64,000 nt of DNA, taken from contig NZ_MUNW01000061.1 in assembly GCF_002002725.1 (NCBI RefSeq), positions 226,555-290,554 on the forward strand. The letters are read 5' to 3'. The stretch is from Sinorhizobium sp. A49. GTDB lineage: Bacteria > Pseudomonadota > Alphaproteobacteria > Rhizobiales > Rhizobiaceae. Of the stretch, positions 42,066-51,762 are shown in pieces; position 1 is the first letter of the stretch, and the number at the start of each line of letters is the position of its first letter. The position numbers and the translations under genes were made by a program. The notes beneath the pieces were generated by a model. It was not told where the DNA came from. It worked only from the letters and a program-made list of their open reading frames with translations, and did not search any database.

Positions 42066-44131
42066 CGACCCTCGCGGTACCAGGTTGCCGATATCAGCAG
42101 GAGCAGGGCGGCAAGGCCGAAGAGGCCGGTAAACAGCGACAGCGAATTGATGCCCCTGAGCACGGTTTCGTCGGTCATGCGCAGCGACAGCCGCTGGTCG
42201 TCGGCGACGCGCACGGCGCCGCGCACCGGCAGGATCGACGGCAGGTCGATGGCGCCATCGGCGCTTGCCAGCCGGCGCACCAGACCCTTGGTCTGTTCAG
42301 CCCAGGGGCGCAGCTTGTCCTCGGTCGAGATCGCCGCCTTGAACTCCGGCGCGTCGACATTGCCGACATGGACGAGCGTCGTCAATTCGTCGTTGGCGAC
42401 TTCGAACAGGCCGGTCTCCGTCGTCTTGACTTCGGCCCTGTAGAGGCCGGGCTCGCGTTGAGCGAGCGTCAGTTCCTCGGTCTTGCCCGAGGGGTAGGTG
42501 AGGGTCGCGGGGCCGGGATCGCCCTCGATGGTCTGGCGGGTAATTTCGAGCGTGCGGCCGGCGGCGCGGGCCGTCAGCGCTTCTTCTTCCAGCGCCGGCT
42601 CCTGCATCAGCCAATGGGCGGTGCGGCGATAGAGCGAGACGTGCGGACCGCCGCCTTCGAACCCGCGGGCCCAGAGCCAGCCCTGGTCGGAGAGCAGCAT
42701 GGCGACACGGCCCTTGCCGACGCGATTGAGCACCAGCAGCGGCTTGCCGTCAGCCGCTTCCATCACGGTCTGGCCGAGCGGTCTGTCGACGTCGACGGTG
42801 CGGAACCAGCGGCCCCATTGCGGCGGCTCGCTGGCAGCCCCTTCGAGGCCGCGGGTGACCGGGTGTTTCTTGCCCTCGTCCGAAAGGCGCGGATAGAAGC
42901 CTTTTTCGTTCATCACGCCGGTCGGGTTTGCTGGCAGCACGGCCGAAAGGGGTGTGGCGGCAATCGAATCATTGCCGGCATGTTCCGGCCCTGCGGCGAT
43001 CAAAAGCGCGCCGCCGTTCTGCACATACTGCGCGATGTTGTCGTAGTAGAGGATCGGCAGCACGCCGCGATGCTGGTAGCGGTCGAAGATGATCAGGTCG
43101 AATTCGCTGATCTTGTCGACGAACAGTTCGCGCGTCGGAAACGCGATCAGCGACAGCTCGTTGATCGGGGTCCCGTCCTGCTTTTCCGGCGGTCGCAGAA
43201 TGGTGAAATGCACGAGGTCGACGGCGGCGTCTGATTTCAGCAGATTGCGCCAGGCGCGCTCGCCCGCATGCGGCTCGCCCGAGACGAGCAGCACGCGCAG
43301 GTTCTCGCGGATGCCGTCGAGCACATGGACGGCGCGATTGTTGGTCTCGGTAACCTCGCCGGGAACACCGTTGACCGCGAATTCGAGGATGTTGTTGCCG
43401 CCGCGCGGCACGGTGAAGCTGAAAGGCACGTCGGTGCCGGGCTCGGCCACTTCGGTGGCGATCTCGTTGCCGTTGAGGCGGATGGTGACTTCTGCGGTTC
43501 CACCCGGCGTCTTGCCATCGTCAACCACACGGAAGGAGAGCTTCTGCTGTTCGCCGACGATGCCGAAGCGCGGCGCGCTGACGATCTCGATACGGCGGTC
43601 GAACTCATCCGGCTTGCCGCTGATCAGCCCGTGGATCGGCGCGTCGAAGCCGAGCTTCTGGTTGATATCGGGAACGTCGTGGATCTGGCCATCGGTGATG
43701 AAGATCGCGCCGCCGACCCGCGCCGGCGGCACGTCGGCAAGCACGGAGGTCAAGGCGGAGAAGAGCCGCGTCGATGGCGCTTCGCTCTCCTCGCTGTCGG
43801 CCGCTTCGACGATGCGGGTCTCTATCTGCGGGAAGCGGGCGAGCCGGTCCTTGAGGTCGGCGAGCGCCTTGTCGGTCTGCTCGCGTCGGCCGGCATAGTC
43901 CTGGCTCTGGCTGCGGTCGACGACAACGGCAACGATGGTCGACAGCGGCTCGCGCTCCTCCTGGAAGAGGATGGGATTGGCCAGCGCCAGGCAGAAGGCG
44001 GCAAGCGCTGCTGCACGCACCCAGGCGCCGCGCACGCCGCGCCAGATGCCGAGTGCAGCCAGCACCGCGGCTGCAGCGGCAAGCACCGCCAGATAGGGCC
44101 AGGGGATGAAGGGTGAGAAGTCGGCGGTCAT
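42062..44131 (-). CDS. VWA-like membrane protein of MoxR operon
   Basis: 689 residues. Two N-terminal membrane helices (about 10-28 and 36-52) and one at the C-terminus (LSLFTGLFGLAALLLLISAT) flank a large domain. VVVDRSQSQDYAG near 70 and FITDGQIHDVP near 145 resemble a degenerate von Willebrand factor A domain; a later part (LIIFDRYQHRGVLPILYYDNI, ALLIAAGPEHAGNDS) looks like a class-I amidotransferase-type fold without a catalytic cysteine. It lies ten bases after the BatA/DUF4159 gene and belongs to the same envelope system. Confidence 0.85.
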   Translation of the reverse strand: MTADFSPFIPWPYLAVLAAAAAVLAALGIWRGVRGAWVRAAALAAFCLALANPILFQEEREPLSTIVAVVVDRSQSQDYAGRREQTDKALADLKDRLARFPQIETRIVEAADSEESEAPSTRLFSALTSVLADVPPARVGGAIFITDGQIHDVPDINQKLGFDAPIHGLISGKPDEFDRRIEIVSAPRFGIVGEQQKLSFRVVDDGKTPGGTAEVTIRLNGNEIATEVAEPGTDVPFSFTVPRGGNNILEFAVNGVPGEVTETNNRAVHVLDGIRENLRVLLVSGEPHAGERAWRNLLKSDAAVDLVHFTILRPPEKQDGTPINELSLIAFPTRELFVDKISEFDLIIFDRYQHRGVLPILYYDNIAQYVQNGGALLIAAGPEHAGNDSIAATPLSAVLPANPTGVMNEKGFYPRLSDEGKKHPVTRGLEGAASEPPQWGRWFRTVDVDRPLGQTVMEAADGKPLLVLNRVGKGRVAMLLSDQGWLWARGFEGGGPHVSLYRRTAHWLMQEPALEEEALTARAAGRTLEITRQTIEGDPGPATLTYPSGKTEELTLAQREPGLYRAEVKTTETGLFEVANDELTTLVHVGNVDAPEFKAAISTEDKLRPWAEQTKGLVRRLASADGAIDLPSILPVRGAVRVADDQRLSLRMTDETVLRGINSLSLFTGLFGLAALLLLISATWYREGR

Positions 44132-44141
44132 CGATCGGCCC

Positions 44142-46949
44142 TCATTGTCCGAGCCGTTCGAGCAGGGCCGGCACGTGCACCTGGTCGGCCTTGTAGTTAC
44201 CGGTCAGCATATACATCATGATGTTGACGCCGGAGCGGAAGGCGTATTCGCGCTGCATCTCGTCTGGCGGTACGGTCGGCAACAGCGCGACGCCGTTGGC
44301 GTCCACCGCCCAGGCGCCGGCAAAGTCGTTGCCGGTGATCATGATCGGCGTGACACCATCGCCGGAGCGGGCCGGGCGATTGCTCGGCTCTTCACGATTG
44401 TCGAACTGAGCCTCGATCCAGAGCGGACTACCGGTGTAACGGCCGGGGAAGTTCGACAGCAGGTAAAACGCCTTGGTCAGCACGTGGTCGGTCGGAACCG
44501 GCTCCAAAGGCGGGATGTCAAGATTGGCAAGGATCGCCTGCAGCCGCTCGGTATTGGGGCTGGTGCCGCCGGACGATGCACCGAGCGAGGAGAACTGGTC
44601 GCGCGTGTCGAACAGCACCGTGCCGCCGGCGCGCATATAGGCGTCGATGCGGCTGACGGCCTGCGGGCTCGGCATCGGCGCTGATGCGGAAACCGGCCAG
44701 TAGATGATCGGGTAGAACGACAGCTCGTCCTTGGCGATATCGAGGCCGACGGGCGTGCCGGGCTCAAGCGTGGTGCGATAGGTGAGGAAATCGGTGAGGC
44801 CGGCAAGCCCGCGCTCGGAGAGACGATCGACTTCGCCTTCGCCGGTCACGACATAGGCCAGATGCGTGGTGTCGAGGCGCTCGAGAATGGCGGCGTCCTC
44901 CGGTCGGCTGTCGTCGGCCAGACTATCCGGTGGCGACGCGAGGAAGGCACTTGCGGCCAGCAGAAGGATTACGCTCATCGCCTTTGCTGCACGCAGCCTC
45001 GAGAACGCGCCGCCCATGAACAGCACGATCAGCGCGTCGACGAGCAACAGCAGCAGCGCCAGCGTGAACAGCGACGGCTTCAGCGACCAGCTCTCGGAAG
45101 CGGCCAGTGGCTGGGTGGTGTGCGCACCGGCGGCCGTCATGTCGATCGGCGCCAGCTCGGCATTGCGCGGCAAAAGGTTGAGCGCGGTGAAGCCATCCTC
45201 CGAGCCGTAGAGACCCGGCGGGTTCTCCGGCGTCGCGACCGGCACCTGACCCGGGGCGACGTCGAGTGGCCGGGCGTTGCCAGTCTCGGCGACGAGCACG
45301 CCGTCGGCATTGAGCAGCCGATAGGGGGCGAGTGTCTGCTGTTGCGCCTTGCCCTCATTGGCAACGCCGCCGCCGCGCGACAGCTGAACGCTGCGGCGAA
45401 GCATCTCGACGAAATCGCCAGAGATCGGCAGGTTTGACCAGGTCGCCTCGGCGCTGACATGGAAGAGGATGATGCGCCCGGCGCCCTGGGTCGAGGTCGT
45501 GACCAGCGGCGTGCCATCGGCAAGGCTTGCCCAGGTCCGCTCGACAAGATCGGCCGTCGGCTCGGCCAGCACCTGCCGCTTGACGAGAATGTCGGCCGGG
45601 CGCGCCATGCCGGCAAACGGGCTGTTGCCCGGATAGTCGGCAAGCGGTTGCGGTTCGGACCAGGAGAGCGCGCCGCCGAGCGCCCGTTCGCCCTGGCGCA
45701 GCGTTACCGGCACCAGCGGATCATCGGCCGGGGCTGCGGCAAGCCGCGGCCCGGCGAAGCGGATGAGCATGCCGCCATTGTCGATCCACTTCGACAGTTT
45801 CGGATAGATCTCTTCCGGCAGCCGGCCGATATCGGCCATGATCAGCACCGAAGGCTTCTGCTCCAGCAGTTCCGGAATGGCGACGGCGAGATCGGTCTCG
45901 CGCGGTTCGACAAGATCGGCATAGGGCGCGAGCGCACGGTTGATATAGTAGAGCGGCGACAGCAGCGGTTGCGACTGGTCGCGGGCCTCGCCGCTCAAAA
46001 GCGCGACGCGGCGACGGCGGAAGCCATCGTCGAGCAGATGCACGCTGCCGGCGGTCGCGGCATTCTCGATACCGATGCGGGCGAAGTCGTTGCGCAGTTC
46101 GAAAGGCGCTTCAATGTCGCCCTTGGCGACACCTTCGCCGGCGGCAAAAGCGATCTGACCGTCGGCAATGGCGCGGCCGCGGGTGTCATAGGCAACGATC
46201 GGCAGGGTCTGCGCTGCGTCCTTGCGCAGGCGCGTGGCCGTCACCGACATGCCGGTCGAGCCGTTGCTGCTATCGGTCAGCGCCACGGTGCGGCTGCCAT
46301 CGGCCTCGATCAGCCGCAGTTCGGCCGCTCCGACTTCGGACAGTGCCGCCATGGTTTTCTGATCTGCCGCCTCGATGCCGTCGCTGACGAAGGCGAGTGT
46401 GCCGGGCTTCGTGCCTTCGAACGCGGTTTTCAGCGCGGCAATCGCCTGGGCGCGGTCGACGGCGAGCGGGATGGGGGCGGCGGCGGCAAGCCTGTTGCGC
46501 GCAGTCGCTGCCGAGCCCGGGGTGGCGTCATGCTGGCGATCGCCGGTGAAGGCAATCGAGACGGCCAGGTCGCGCGCCTCCGCATCGTCGATCAGCGTGC
46601 TGACGGCATCGACGCGCTGTTCCCAGTCGGTGGCGGTCGCCCAGCTGTTGTCGACGACTATCGCGAGCGGACCGCCCGTTGCCAATGTGTTCTGCCGCGG
46701 GTTCACAATGGGATCGGCGATGGCGAGAATGACGGCGGCGGCCAGCAACATGCGCAAAAGGGTCAGCCACCACGGGCTTTTCGACGGCGTTTCTTCGCGC
46801 TTCAAGACCAAGGCAAGGATGCGCAGCGGCGGAAACACTTCGGCCGCCGGTTTCGGCGGCGTCATGCGCAACAGCCACCAGATCACCGGTAGGGCGATGA
46901 GGGCCGCAAGCATCGCCGGATTGGCAAAGAGAAAGGGAAGGCCGGTCAT
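44142..46949 (-). CDS. BatA-type N-terminal domain plus DUF4159 protein
   Basis: 935 residues. The N-terminal 90 residues are the BatA/aerotolerance-type membrane region (LIALPVIWWLLRMTPPKP, LLRMLLAAAVILAIADPI). A VWA-like stretch follows (VVDNSWATATDWEQRVDAV), then a long middle region, a helix near 640 (SLFTLALLLLLVDALIVLFM) and a C-terminal DUF4159 domain (about 700-935; LSFYPIIYWPVS, MRAGGTVLFDTRD, YMLTGNYKADQVHVPALLERL in parts). Same operon order (MoxR, DUF58, BatA-like) is widespread; the role is probably protein-complex maturation or envelope stress. Confidence 0.88.
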   Translation of the reverse strand: MTGLPFLFANPAMLAALIALPVIWWLLRMTPPKPAAEVFPPLRILALVLKREETPSKSPWWLTLLRMLLAAAVILAIADPIVNPRQNTLATGGPLAIVVDNSWATATDWEQRVDAVSTLIDDAEARDLAVSIAFTGDRQHDATPGSAATARNRLAAAAPIPLAVDRAQAIAALKTAFEGTKPGTLAFVSDGIEAADQKTMAALSEVGAAELRLIEADGSRTVALTDSSNGSTGMSVTATRLRKDAAQTLPIVAYDTRGRAIADGQIAFAAGEGVAKGDIEAPFELRNDFARIGIENAATAGSVHLLDDGFRRRRVALLSGEARDQSQPLLSPLYYINRALAPYADLVEPRETDLAVAIPELLEQKPSVLIMADIGRLPEEIYPKLSKWIDNGGMLIRFAGPRLAAAPADDPLVPVTLRQGERALGGALSWSEPQPLADYPGNSPFAGMARPADILVKRQVLAEPTADLVERTWASLADGTPLVTTSTQGAGRIILFHVSAEATWSNLPISGDFVEMLRRSVQLSRGGGVANEGKAQQQTLAPYRLLNADGVLVAETGNARPLDVAPGQVPVATPENPPGLYGSEDGFTALNLLPRNAELAPIDMTAAGAHTTQPLAASESWSLKPSLFTLALLLLLVDALIVLFMGGAFSRLRAAKAMSVILLLAASAFLASPPDSLADDSRPEDAAILERLDTTHLAYVVTGEGEVDRLSERGLAGLTDFLTYRTTLEPGTPVGLDIAKDELSFYPIIYWPVSASAPMPSPQAVSRIDAYMRAGGTVLFDTRDQFSSLGASSGGTSPNTERLQAILANLDIPPLEPVPTDHVLTKAFYLLSNFPGRYTGSPLWIEAQFDNREEPSNRPARSGDGVTPIMITGNDFAGAWAVDANGVALLPTVPPDEMQREYAFRSGVNIMMYMLTGNYKADQVHVPALLERLGQ

Positions 46950-47866
46950 AGCTGGCCTCCATGGGTGGCGCGCCCGGGCATGCCGGACAGATACATGTGG
47001 ACGGCAACCAGCGCCTCGGAGGCGGGTCGATCGGTCCTGTGCGGCGTGAAGGTCCAGCCGAGATGGCGCAGCGTCACGCCGAGGTTTTCACGGCGCGCAA
47101 GGTAGGCGCGCTGATAATCTTCGCGCAGGATTTCGGCGCGCCCGGCGGTCAGCTTCTGGCCGGTTTCCGGGTCGCTGAATTCCGTCCGGCCGGCATAGGG
47201 GAAAACCTCCTCGGCCGGATCGGCAACCTCGACGACATGGCCGCGAAGGCCGCGGCGGGCGATCGGACCCAGCCGCTCCATGATCCGGTCGGTCGGATCG
47301 AGAAAATCGCCGATCAGCACCAGATCGCTGGCGTTGCGGATCATGCCCGTCTCCGGCAAGCCTTCGGAAAGCGGGGTCAGCATGATCGCGGTTGCCAGCC
47401 GTTCGGCGGCGTTGCGGGCCGAGATCGGCTCCATCACGCCGGGGCATCCGATGCGTTCGCCCGAGCGGGCGAGGATTTCGGCGAGCGCCAGCATCAGCAC
47501 CAGTGCCCGGCTTTCCTTCGACACCGAACCGAGCGTCGACTTGTACATCATCGACGGCGACAGGTCGGCCCAGAGCCAGATGGTATGGGCGGCCTCCCAT
47601 TCGCGGTCGCGCACATAGGTATGATCGTCGCGGGCGGAACGGCGCCAGTCGATGCGCGACAGGCTTTCGCCGTCGCTATAGGGGCGGAACTGCCAGAAAT
47701 TCTCGCCGATCCCGCGCTTGCGTCGCCCATGCCAGCCGGAGATCACCGTATTGGCGATGCGGCGGGCTTCGACGAGGCAATCAGGAACAAGCATCGCGCG
47801 CTGCTGCGCACGGGAAAGAACCTCACCAGCGGGGGTACGCGCAACTATGTGCCCGATGGAGGCCAT
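46946..47866 (-). CDS. DUF58 domain protein
   Basis: 306 residues. The DUF58 signature is HGRRKRGIGENFWQFRPYSDGE followed by IDWRRSARDDHTYVRDREWE (given in parts, about 44-85), where the arginine-rich IDWR motif is typical; the rest is a VWA-like fold (LWADLSPSM). DUF58 proteins sit between MoxR ATPases and VWA proteins in most bacteria. It overlaps the next gene by four bases and starts three bases after moxR. Confidence 0.93.
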   Translation of the reverse strand: MASIGHIVARTPAGEVLSRAQQRAMLVPDCLVEARRIANTVISGWHGRRKRGIGENFWQFRPYSDGESLSRIDWRRSARDDHTYVRDREWEAAHTIWLWADLSPSMMYKSTLGSVSKESRALVLMLALAEILARSGERIGCPGVMEPISARNAAERLATAIMLTPLSEGLPETGMIRNASDLVLIGDFLDPTDRIMERLGPIARRGLRGHVVEVADPAEEVFPYAGRTEFSDPETGQKLTAGRAEILREDYQRAYLARRENLGVTLRHLGWTFTPHRTDRPASEALVAVHMYLSGMPGRATHGGQL

Positions 47867-47869
47867 TCT

Positions 47870-48883
47870 TTATCCCTTGGCTTGTTTCACCAGCCCGGCG
47901 ATGACGTCGCGCACGGTCATGCCTTCGGCACGGGCGGCGAAGGTCAGCGCCATGCGGTGCTGGAGAACGGGCTCGGCGAGCGCCAGGATGTCGTCGATCG
48001 ACGGAGCCAGGCGGCCATCATAAAGCGCGCGGGCGCGGGCACAGAGCATCAGCGCCTGCCCGGCACGCGGACCCGGGCCCCAGGCGACGTTCTTGTCGGT
48101 TGCCGCGTTGCCGTTCCCCGGGCGGGCGGAGCGCACGAGATCAAGAATGGCATCGACCACCTTCTCGCCGACCGGCATCTGGCGGATGAGGCTCTGGATC
48201 TGCTGCAGGCGGGCGGCATCGATGACAGGACGGGCAGTCGCTTCGGCGGTGCCCGTGGTCTCAAGCAGGATCTGCCGTTCGGCGGCAAGCTCGGGATAGC
48301 CAACGTCGACCTGCATCAGAAAGCGGTCGAGCTGGGCTTCGGGCAGGGGATAGGTGCCTTCCTGCTCCAGCGGGTTTTGGGTGGCGAGCACATGGAACGG
48401 CTGCGGCAGGTCCTTGCGGGCGCCGGCAACGGTGATGTGATACTCCTGCATCGCCTGCAACAGCGCCGACTGCGTGCGCGGCGAGGCGCGGTTGATTTCG
48501 TCGGCCATCAGCAGCTGCGTGAAGATCGGGCCGGGGATAAAACGGAAGGAGCGATGGCCGGCCGCGTCCTGGTCCATGACCTCGGAGCCGAGAATATCCG
48601 ACGGCATCAGGTCGGGCGTGAACTGGACGCGGCTGGAATCAAGCCCGAGAACGGTGCCGAGCGTCGCCACCAGCTTGGTCTTGGCAAGGCCGGGAACGCC
48701 GACGAGCAGGGCGTGACCGCCAGAGAGCACCGCAAGCAGGGTCTGCTCGACCACGGTCTCCTGACCGAAGATGACCTTGCCGACTTCGGCGCGCACGAGC
48801 GCGATTTCCGAAAGCGCGTTTTCCGCCGCGGCAACGATCGCCTTTTCGTCGGTCGCGTCCGTCGCGCCCTTCATCACACTCAT
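47870..48883 (-). CDS. MoxR-family AAA+ ATPase
   Basis: 337 residues. Walker A GVPGLAKTKL (residues about 78-87, with the MoxR-type Ala-Lys-Thr), Walker B LLMADEINRASPRTQ, sensor 1 VLATQNPLEQEGTYPLPEAQ, arginine finger LDRF. MoxR ATPases act with VWA proteins as chaperones that mature enzyme or membrane complexes. First gene of a five-gene operon reading to 41592. GGGGAG precedes the ATG. No regulator is adjacent. Confidence 0.95.
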   Translation of the reverse strand: MSVMKGATDATDEKAIVAAAENALSEIALVRAEVGKVIFGQETVVEQTLLAVLSGGHALLVGVPGLAKTKLVATLGTVLGLDSSRVQFTPDLMPSDILGSEVMDQDAAGHRSFRFIPGPIFTQLLMADEINRASPRTQSALLQAMQEYHITVAGARKDLPQPFHVLATQNPLEQEGTYPLPEAQLDRFLMQVDVGYPELAAERQILLETTGTAEATARPVIDAARLQQIQSLIRQMPVGEKVVDAILDLVRSARPGNGNAATDKNVAWGPGPRAGQALMLCARARALYDGRLAPSIDDILALAEPVLQHRMALTFAARAEGMTVRDVIAGLVKQAKG

Positions 48884-49078
48884 GGTCGTACTCCCCGGTC
48901 GCCCGTTGTTGAACCGAATCGCCCCGCCGGGGAATTTCAGTTGCCTTATTCCAATTTAGACCCTGGCGGACGGCTGACAAGTCGCCGCAGACGCACTATC
49001 TCGTGACATCATACACGCCGCATCTCGCGACGGCATACACGCCTCCGGTGCAAAATCGGGGCCAATCGGGACGGAACG

Positions 49079-49702
49079 ATGGCAGAAGCCGAAATTCAGC
49101 GAACCGGGGACGCGGCCGGACTGGCGGCGCTGATTACGCGCGCGGCCGGCCAGACGGGCGACGGCAAGCGCGGCCTGCCGCCGGTGGAGCGCTGGAATCC
49201 GCCATTCTGCGGCGACATCGACATGGAAATCCGCGCCGACGGCACCTGGTTTTACCTGGGCACACCGATCGGCCGGCAGCCGCTGGTGCGGCTGTTCTCC
49301 ACAGTTTTGCGCAAGGACGAGGACGGCGTCACCTATCTGGTGACACCTGTGGAAAAGGTGGCGATCCGCATCGTCGATGCGCCCTTCATTGCCGTCGAAA
49401 TGAGCGTTACTCAGAACGATGGCGTGCAGGTGCTGACGTTTCGCACCAATGTCGGCGATGTTGTCGAGGCGGGGCCGGAGCATGCCTTGCGTTTCGTCAT
49501 CCACGGCGAGAACCGTGAGCTGAAGCCCTACCTGCATGTGCGCGGCCGGCTCGAAGCGCTGGTTTCCCGGCCGGTCATGTACGATATCGTCGAACTCGGC
49601 GAGACGATCGTGGTCGACGGTGTCGAGATGTTCTGCGTGCGCTCGGGCGGCTCCGTCTTCTCGGTCATGCCCGCTGCCGAATTGGAAGCGCTGTCGCGAT
49701 GA
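49079..49702 (+). CDS. DUF1285 family protein
   Basis: 207 residues. LPPVERWNPPFCGDIDMEIR (about 35-54) and DGTWFYLGTPIGRQPLVRLF are the signature blocks of DUF1285, a family of unknown function with known structures. It begins a tight three-gene operon (ATGA overlap with the Nudix gene), divergent from the MoxR operon 195 bases away. Genomic coupling with a CoA-type Nudix and the CCA transferase is common in Rhizobiales as I recall. Confidence 0.9.
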   Translation: MAEAEIQRTGDAAGLAALITRAAGQTGDGKRGLPPVERWNPPFCGDIDMEIRADGTWFYLGTPIGRQPLVRLFSTVLRKDEDGVTYLVTPVEKVAIRIVDAPFIAVEMSVTQNDGVQVLTFRTNVGDVVEAGPEHALRFVIHGENRELKPYLHVRGRLEALVSRPVMYDIVELGETIVVDGVEMFCVRSGGSVFSVMPAAELEALSR

Positions 49703-50331
49703 ACGTGCATCCCTATTCCGCCGACGAATTTCGCCGCCGGGCGCTGACCCAGATGGGCGGGCCGGTGGAAAGCGCGTGGCGTGAGCACGGCGACTTCCTG
49801 CTCAATCCCAGCATCGTGCCGCATCTTGAAACCCTGCATCTGAAGGATGCGGCTGTGCTGGTGCCAGTGGTCGACGACGGCGAGGATGCGCATGTCATCT
49901 TCACTCAAAGGACCGCCAGCCTGCGCAAGCATTCCGGCCAGGTGGCGTTTCCCGGCGGCGCCGTCGATCCCGAAGACCGGTCGATCGAGCTTGCCGCCCT
50001 TCGCGAGGCGCAAGAGGAGATCGGTCTCGATCCGCGGTTCGTGGAAACCATCGGACGATTGCCGCATTACATGGCGCTATCAGGCTTCAAGATCACGCCG
50101 GTTCTGGCGGTGGTGCAACCCGGATTCGAGCTGGTGCCCAACCCGGACGAGGTCGAAAGCGTCTTCGAAGTGCCGTTGTCCTTCCTGATGAATCCTGGAA
50201 ACCATGGACGCGGAAGCGGCCACTGGCAGGGCGAGGACCGGCATTTCTATCGCATGCCCTATGGTGACCGGAATATCTGGGGTATCACCGCCGGCATCGT
50301 CCGAATGCTCTACGAAAGGCTTTATGCATGA
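49699..50331 (+). CDS. CoA pyrophosphatase-type Nudix hydrolase
   Basis: 210 residues. The pattern RTASLRKHSGQVAFPGGAVD is the UPF0035/NUPF motif of CoA pyrophosphatases, and the Nudix box continues through LREAQEEIGL. These enzymes cleave CoA or dephospho-CoA derivatives. It overlaps the DUF1285 gene and the CCA gene by four bases each, so the three are translationally coupled. Confidence 0.92.
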   Translation: MNVHPYSADEFRRRALTQMGGPVESAWREHGDFLLNPSIVPHLETLHLKDAAVLVPVVDDGEDAHVIFTQRTASLRKHSGQVAFPGGAVDPEDRSIELAALREAQEEIGLDPRFVETIGRLPHYMALSGFKITPVLAVVQPGFELVPNPDEVESVFEVPLSFLMNPGNHGRGSGHWQGEDRHFYRMPYGDRNIWGITAGIVRMLYERLYA

Positions 50332-51587
50332 CCTCGGTTGCCGGCGAGAGCTGGTTTTCTGCCCCATCCCTTCGCCGCGTCTTCGATCTCCTGAATGTCG
50401 AGGGCGGCGAAGTGCGCGTCGTCGGTGGCGCCGTCCGCAACAGCCTGATGGGCGTGCCGGTCGGCGATGTCGACATGGCCACCACCTGGCATCCCGACGA
50501 GGTTTCGGCGCGCGCGAAAGCCGCCGGGATCAAGGTGGTGCCGACGGGCATCGACCACGGCACGGTGACGCTGGTCATCGACGGCATGCCCTATGAGGTG
50601 ACGACGTTGCGCCGAGACGTTGCGACCGATGGGCGCCGTGCCGAAGTGGCCTTCGGGACCGACTGGAAAGCCGATGCCGAACGGCGCGACTTCACCATCA
50701 ACGCGCTCTACGCCAACGCCAAGGGGGAGGTCATCGACGATGTCGGCGGCCTTACCGATATCGAGAGCCGCACTCTGCGCTTCATCGGCAATGCGGCCGA
50801 GCGGGTGGCCGAGGACTATCTGCGCATCCTGCGCTTCTTCCGCTTCTTCGCCCATTACGGCAACGGGCGCCCTGATGCCGATGGCTTGCGGGCCTGCGCC
50901 CAGGCGCGCTCCAAACTGTCGACGCTTTCGGCAGAGCGCGTTTGGGCCGAGACGAAAAAGCTGCTTTCGGCCGAGGATCCGGGCCGTGCCCTGCTCTGGA
51001 TGCGCCAGGCGGGTGTGTTGACCGAAATCCTGCCTGAGACGGAGAAATGGGGCATCGACGCCATTCCGGAACTGGTTGCCGCAGAGCGCGCATTCTCGTG
51101 GGTTCCCGATCCGCTTTTACGCCTTGCGGCGATCGTGCCGCCGGACGCAGAGCGGCTCGAAGCCATGGCCGCACGTCTGCGCCTGTCGAAGGCCGAGGCA
51201 GCGTATTTTTCGCGCTTTGCCAATGCGCCGGCGATACTCGCAAAAACCGTGGATGCGGCACTCGACCGGTTGCTTTACCGCCACGGCCCGGAGGGAATTT
51301 CCGCCCGGCTTCGGCTGGCGCTCGCTTCGGCCAGACGCAAATCCGAAAACGATCCATCTTTGCTGGCTGAAACCGCAGCGTTCCAACGTCTTTTGAAGCG
51401 AACCGAGGCATGGAAGCGCCCGAGTTTCCCGCTGACGGGCGCCGATGTCCTGAAGGTCGGCATCCCGGCCGGACCCCGCGTCGGCGAAATCCTCAGCGAG
51501 TTGGAGACCCTGTGGATCGAGCGCAACTTCGGTCTCGACCGGTCAAACCTTGTCGCAAGGCTCGAAGCGATGGTGCCGCGCGCCTGA
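50328..51587 (+). CDS. cca: CCA tRNA nucleotidyltransferase / poly(A) polymerase family
   Basis: 419 residues. The class II nucleotidyltransferase core has VRVVGGAVRNSLMG (32-45), metal-binding DVDMATTW (48-55) and RRDFTINALYANAKG (about 121-135), followed by the RNA-binding helical part FIGNAAERVAEDYLRILRFF (written in part). Alphaproteobacterial members add or repair the CCA end of tRNA. The ATG overlaps the Nudix gene. A degenerate tRNA-like sequence lies about 100 bases downstream. Confidence 0.92.
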   Translation: MTSVAGESWFSAPSLRRVFDLLNVEGGEVRVVGGAVRNSLMGVPVGDVDMATTWHPDEVSARAKAAGIKVVPTGIDHGTVTLVIDGMPYEVTTLRRDVATDGRRAEVAFGTDWKADAERRDFTINALYANAKGEVIDDVGGLTDIESRTLRFIGNAAERVAEDYLRILRFFRFFAHYGNGRPDADGLRACAQARSKLSTLSAERVWAETKKLLSAEDPGRALLWMRQAGVLTEILPETEKWGIDAIPELVAAERAFSWVPDPLLRLAAIVPPDAERLEAMAARLRLSKAEAAYFSRFANAPAILAKTVDAALDRLLYRHGPEGISARLRLALASARRKSENDPSLLAETAAFQRLLKRTEAWKRPSFPLTGADVLKVGIPAGPRVGEILSELETLWIERNFGLDRSNLVARLEAMVPRA

Positions 51588-51682
51588 AGCGCGGGGCGTG
51601 GGAGCATGGCAGAGTTCGAGGCGCCCAAGTCGAAGCGTTCTGCTCTCCCGCTTCGGGAGCGCGCCACGACAGGTCACGCCGC

Positions 51683-51747
51683 GCGCTGAGCAGCCCAGTC
51701 GCTCGTCCGGTTTTTAACCTGTCGCAGGTTCGGATCCTGTCTCCGCG
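51683..51747 (+). pseudogene. degenerate tRNA-like sequence (tRNA-Lys-like)
   Basis: A perfect T-arm (GCAGG TTCGGAT CCTGT, 51724-51740) is followed by CTCCGCG. Before it, TTTTTAA (51711-51717) would place anticodon TTT (Lys) with an imperfect stem (TCCGG / CCTGT). The variable region is one base and the D-arm is too short and lacks GG; the acceptor 5' half CGCGCTG matches only in part. It looks like a decayed or partly deleted tRNA gene or a leftover attachment site. Confidence 0.35.
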
Positions 51748-51762
51748 CCGGAGTAGAGGCCG

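Noticed and set aside
45459..46892. A 477-residue plus-strand ORF
   Set aside because: Antisense shadow of the BatA/DUF4159 gene, rich in Arg/Gly/His.
46961..49006. A 681-residue plus-strand ORF
   Set aside because: Antisense shadow of the DUF58 and MoxR genes.
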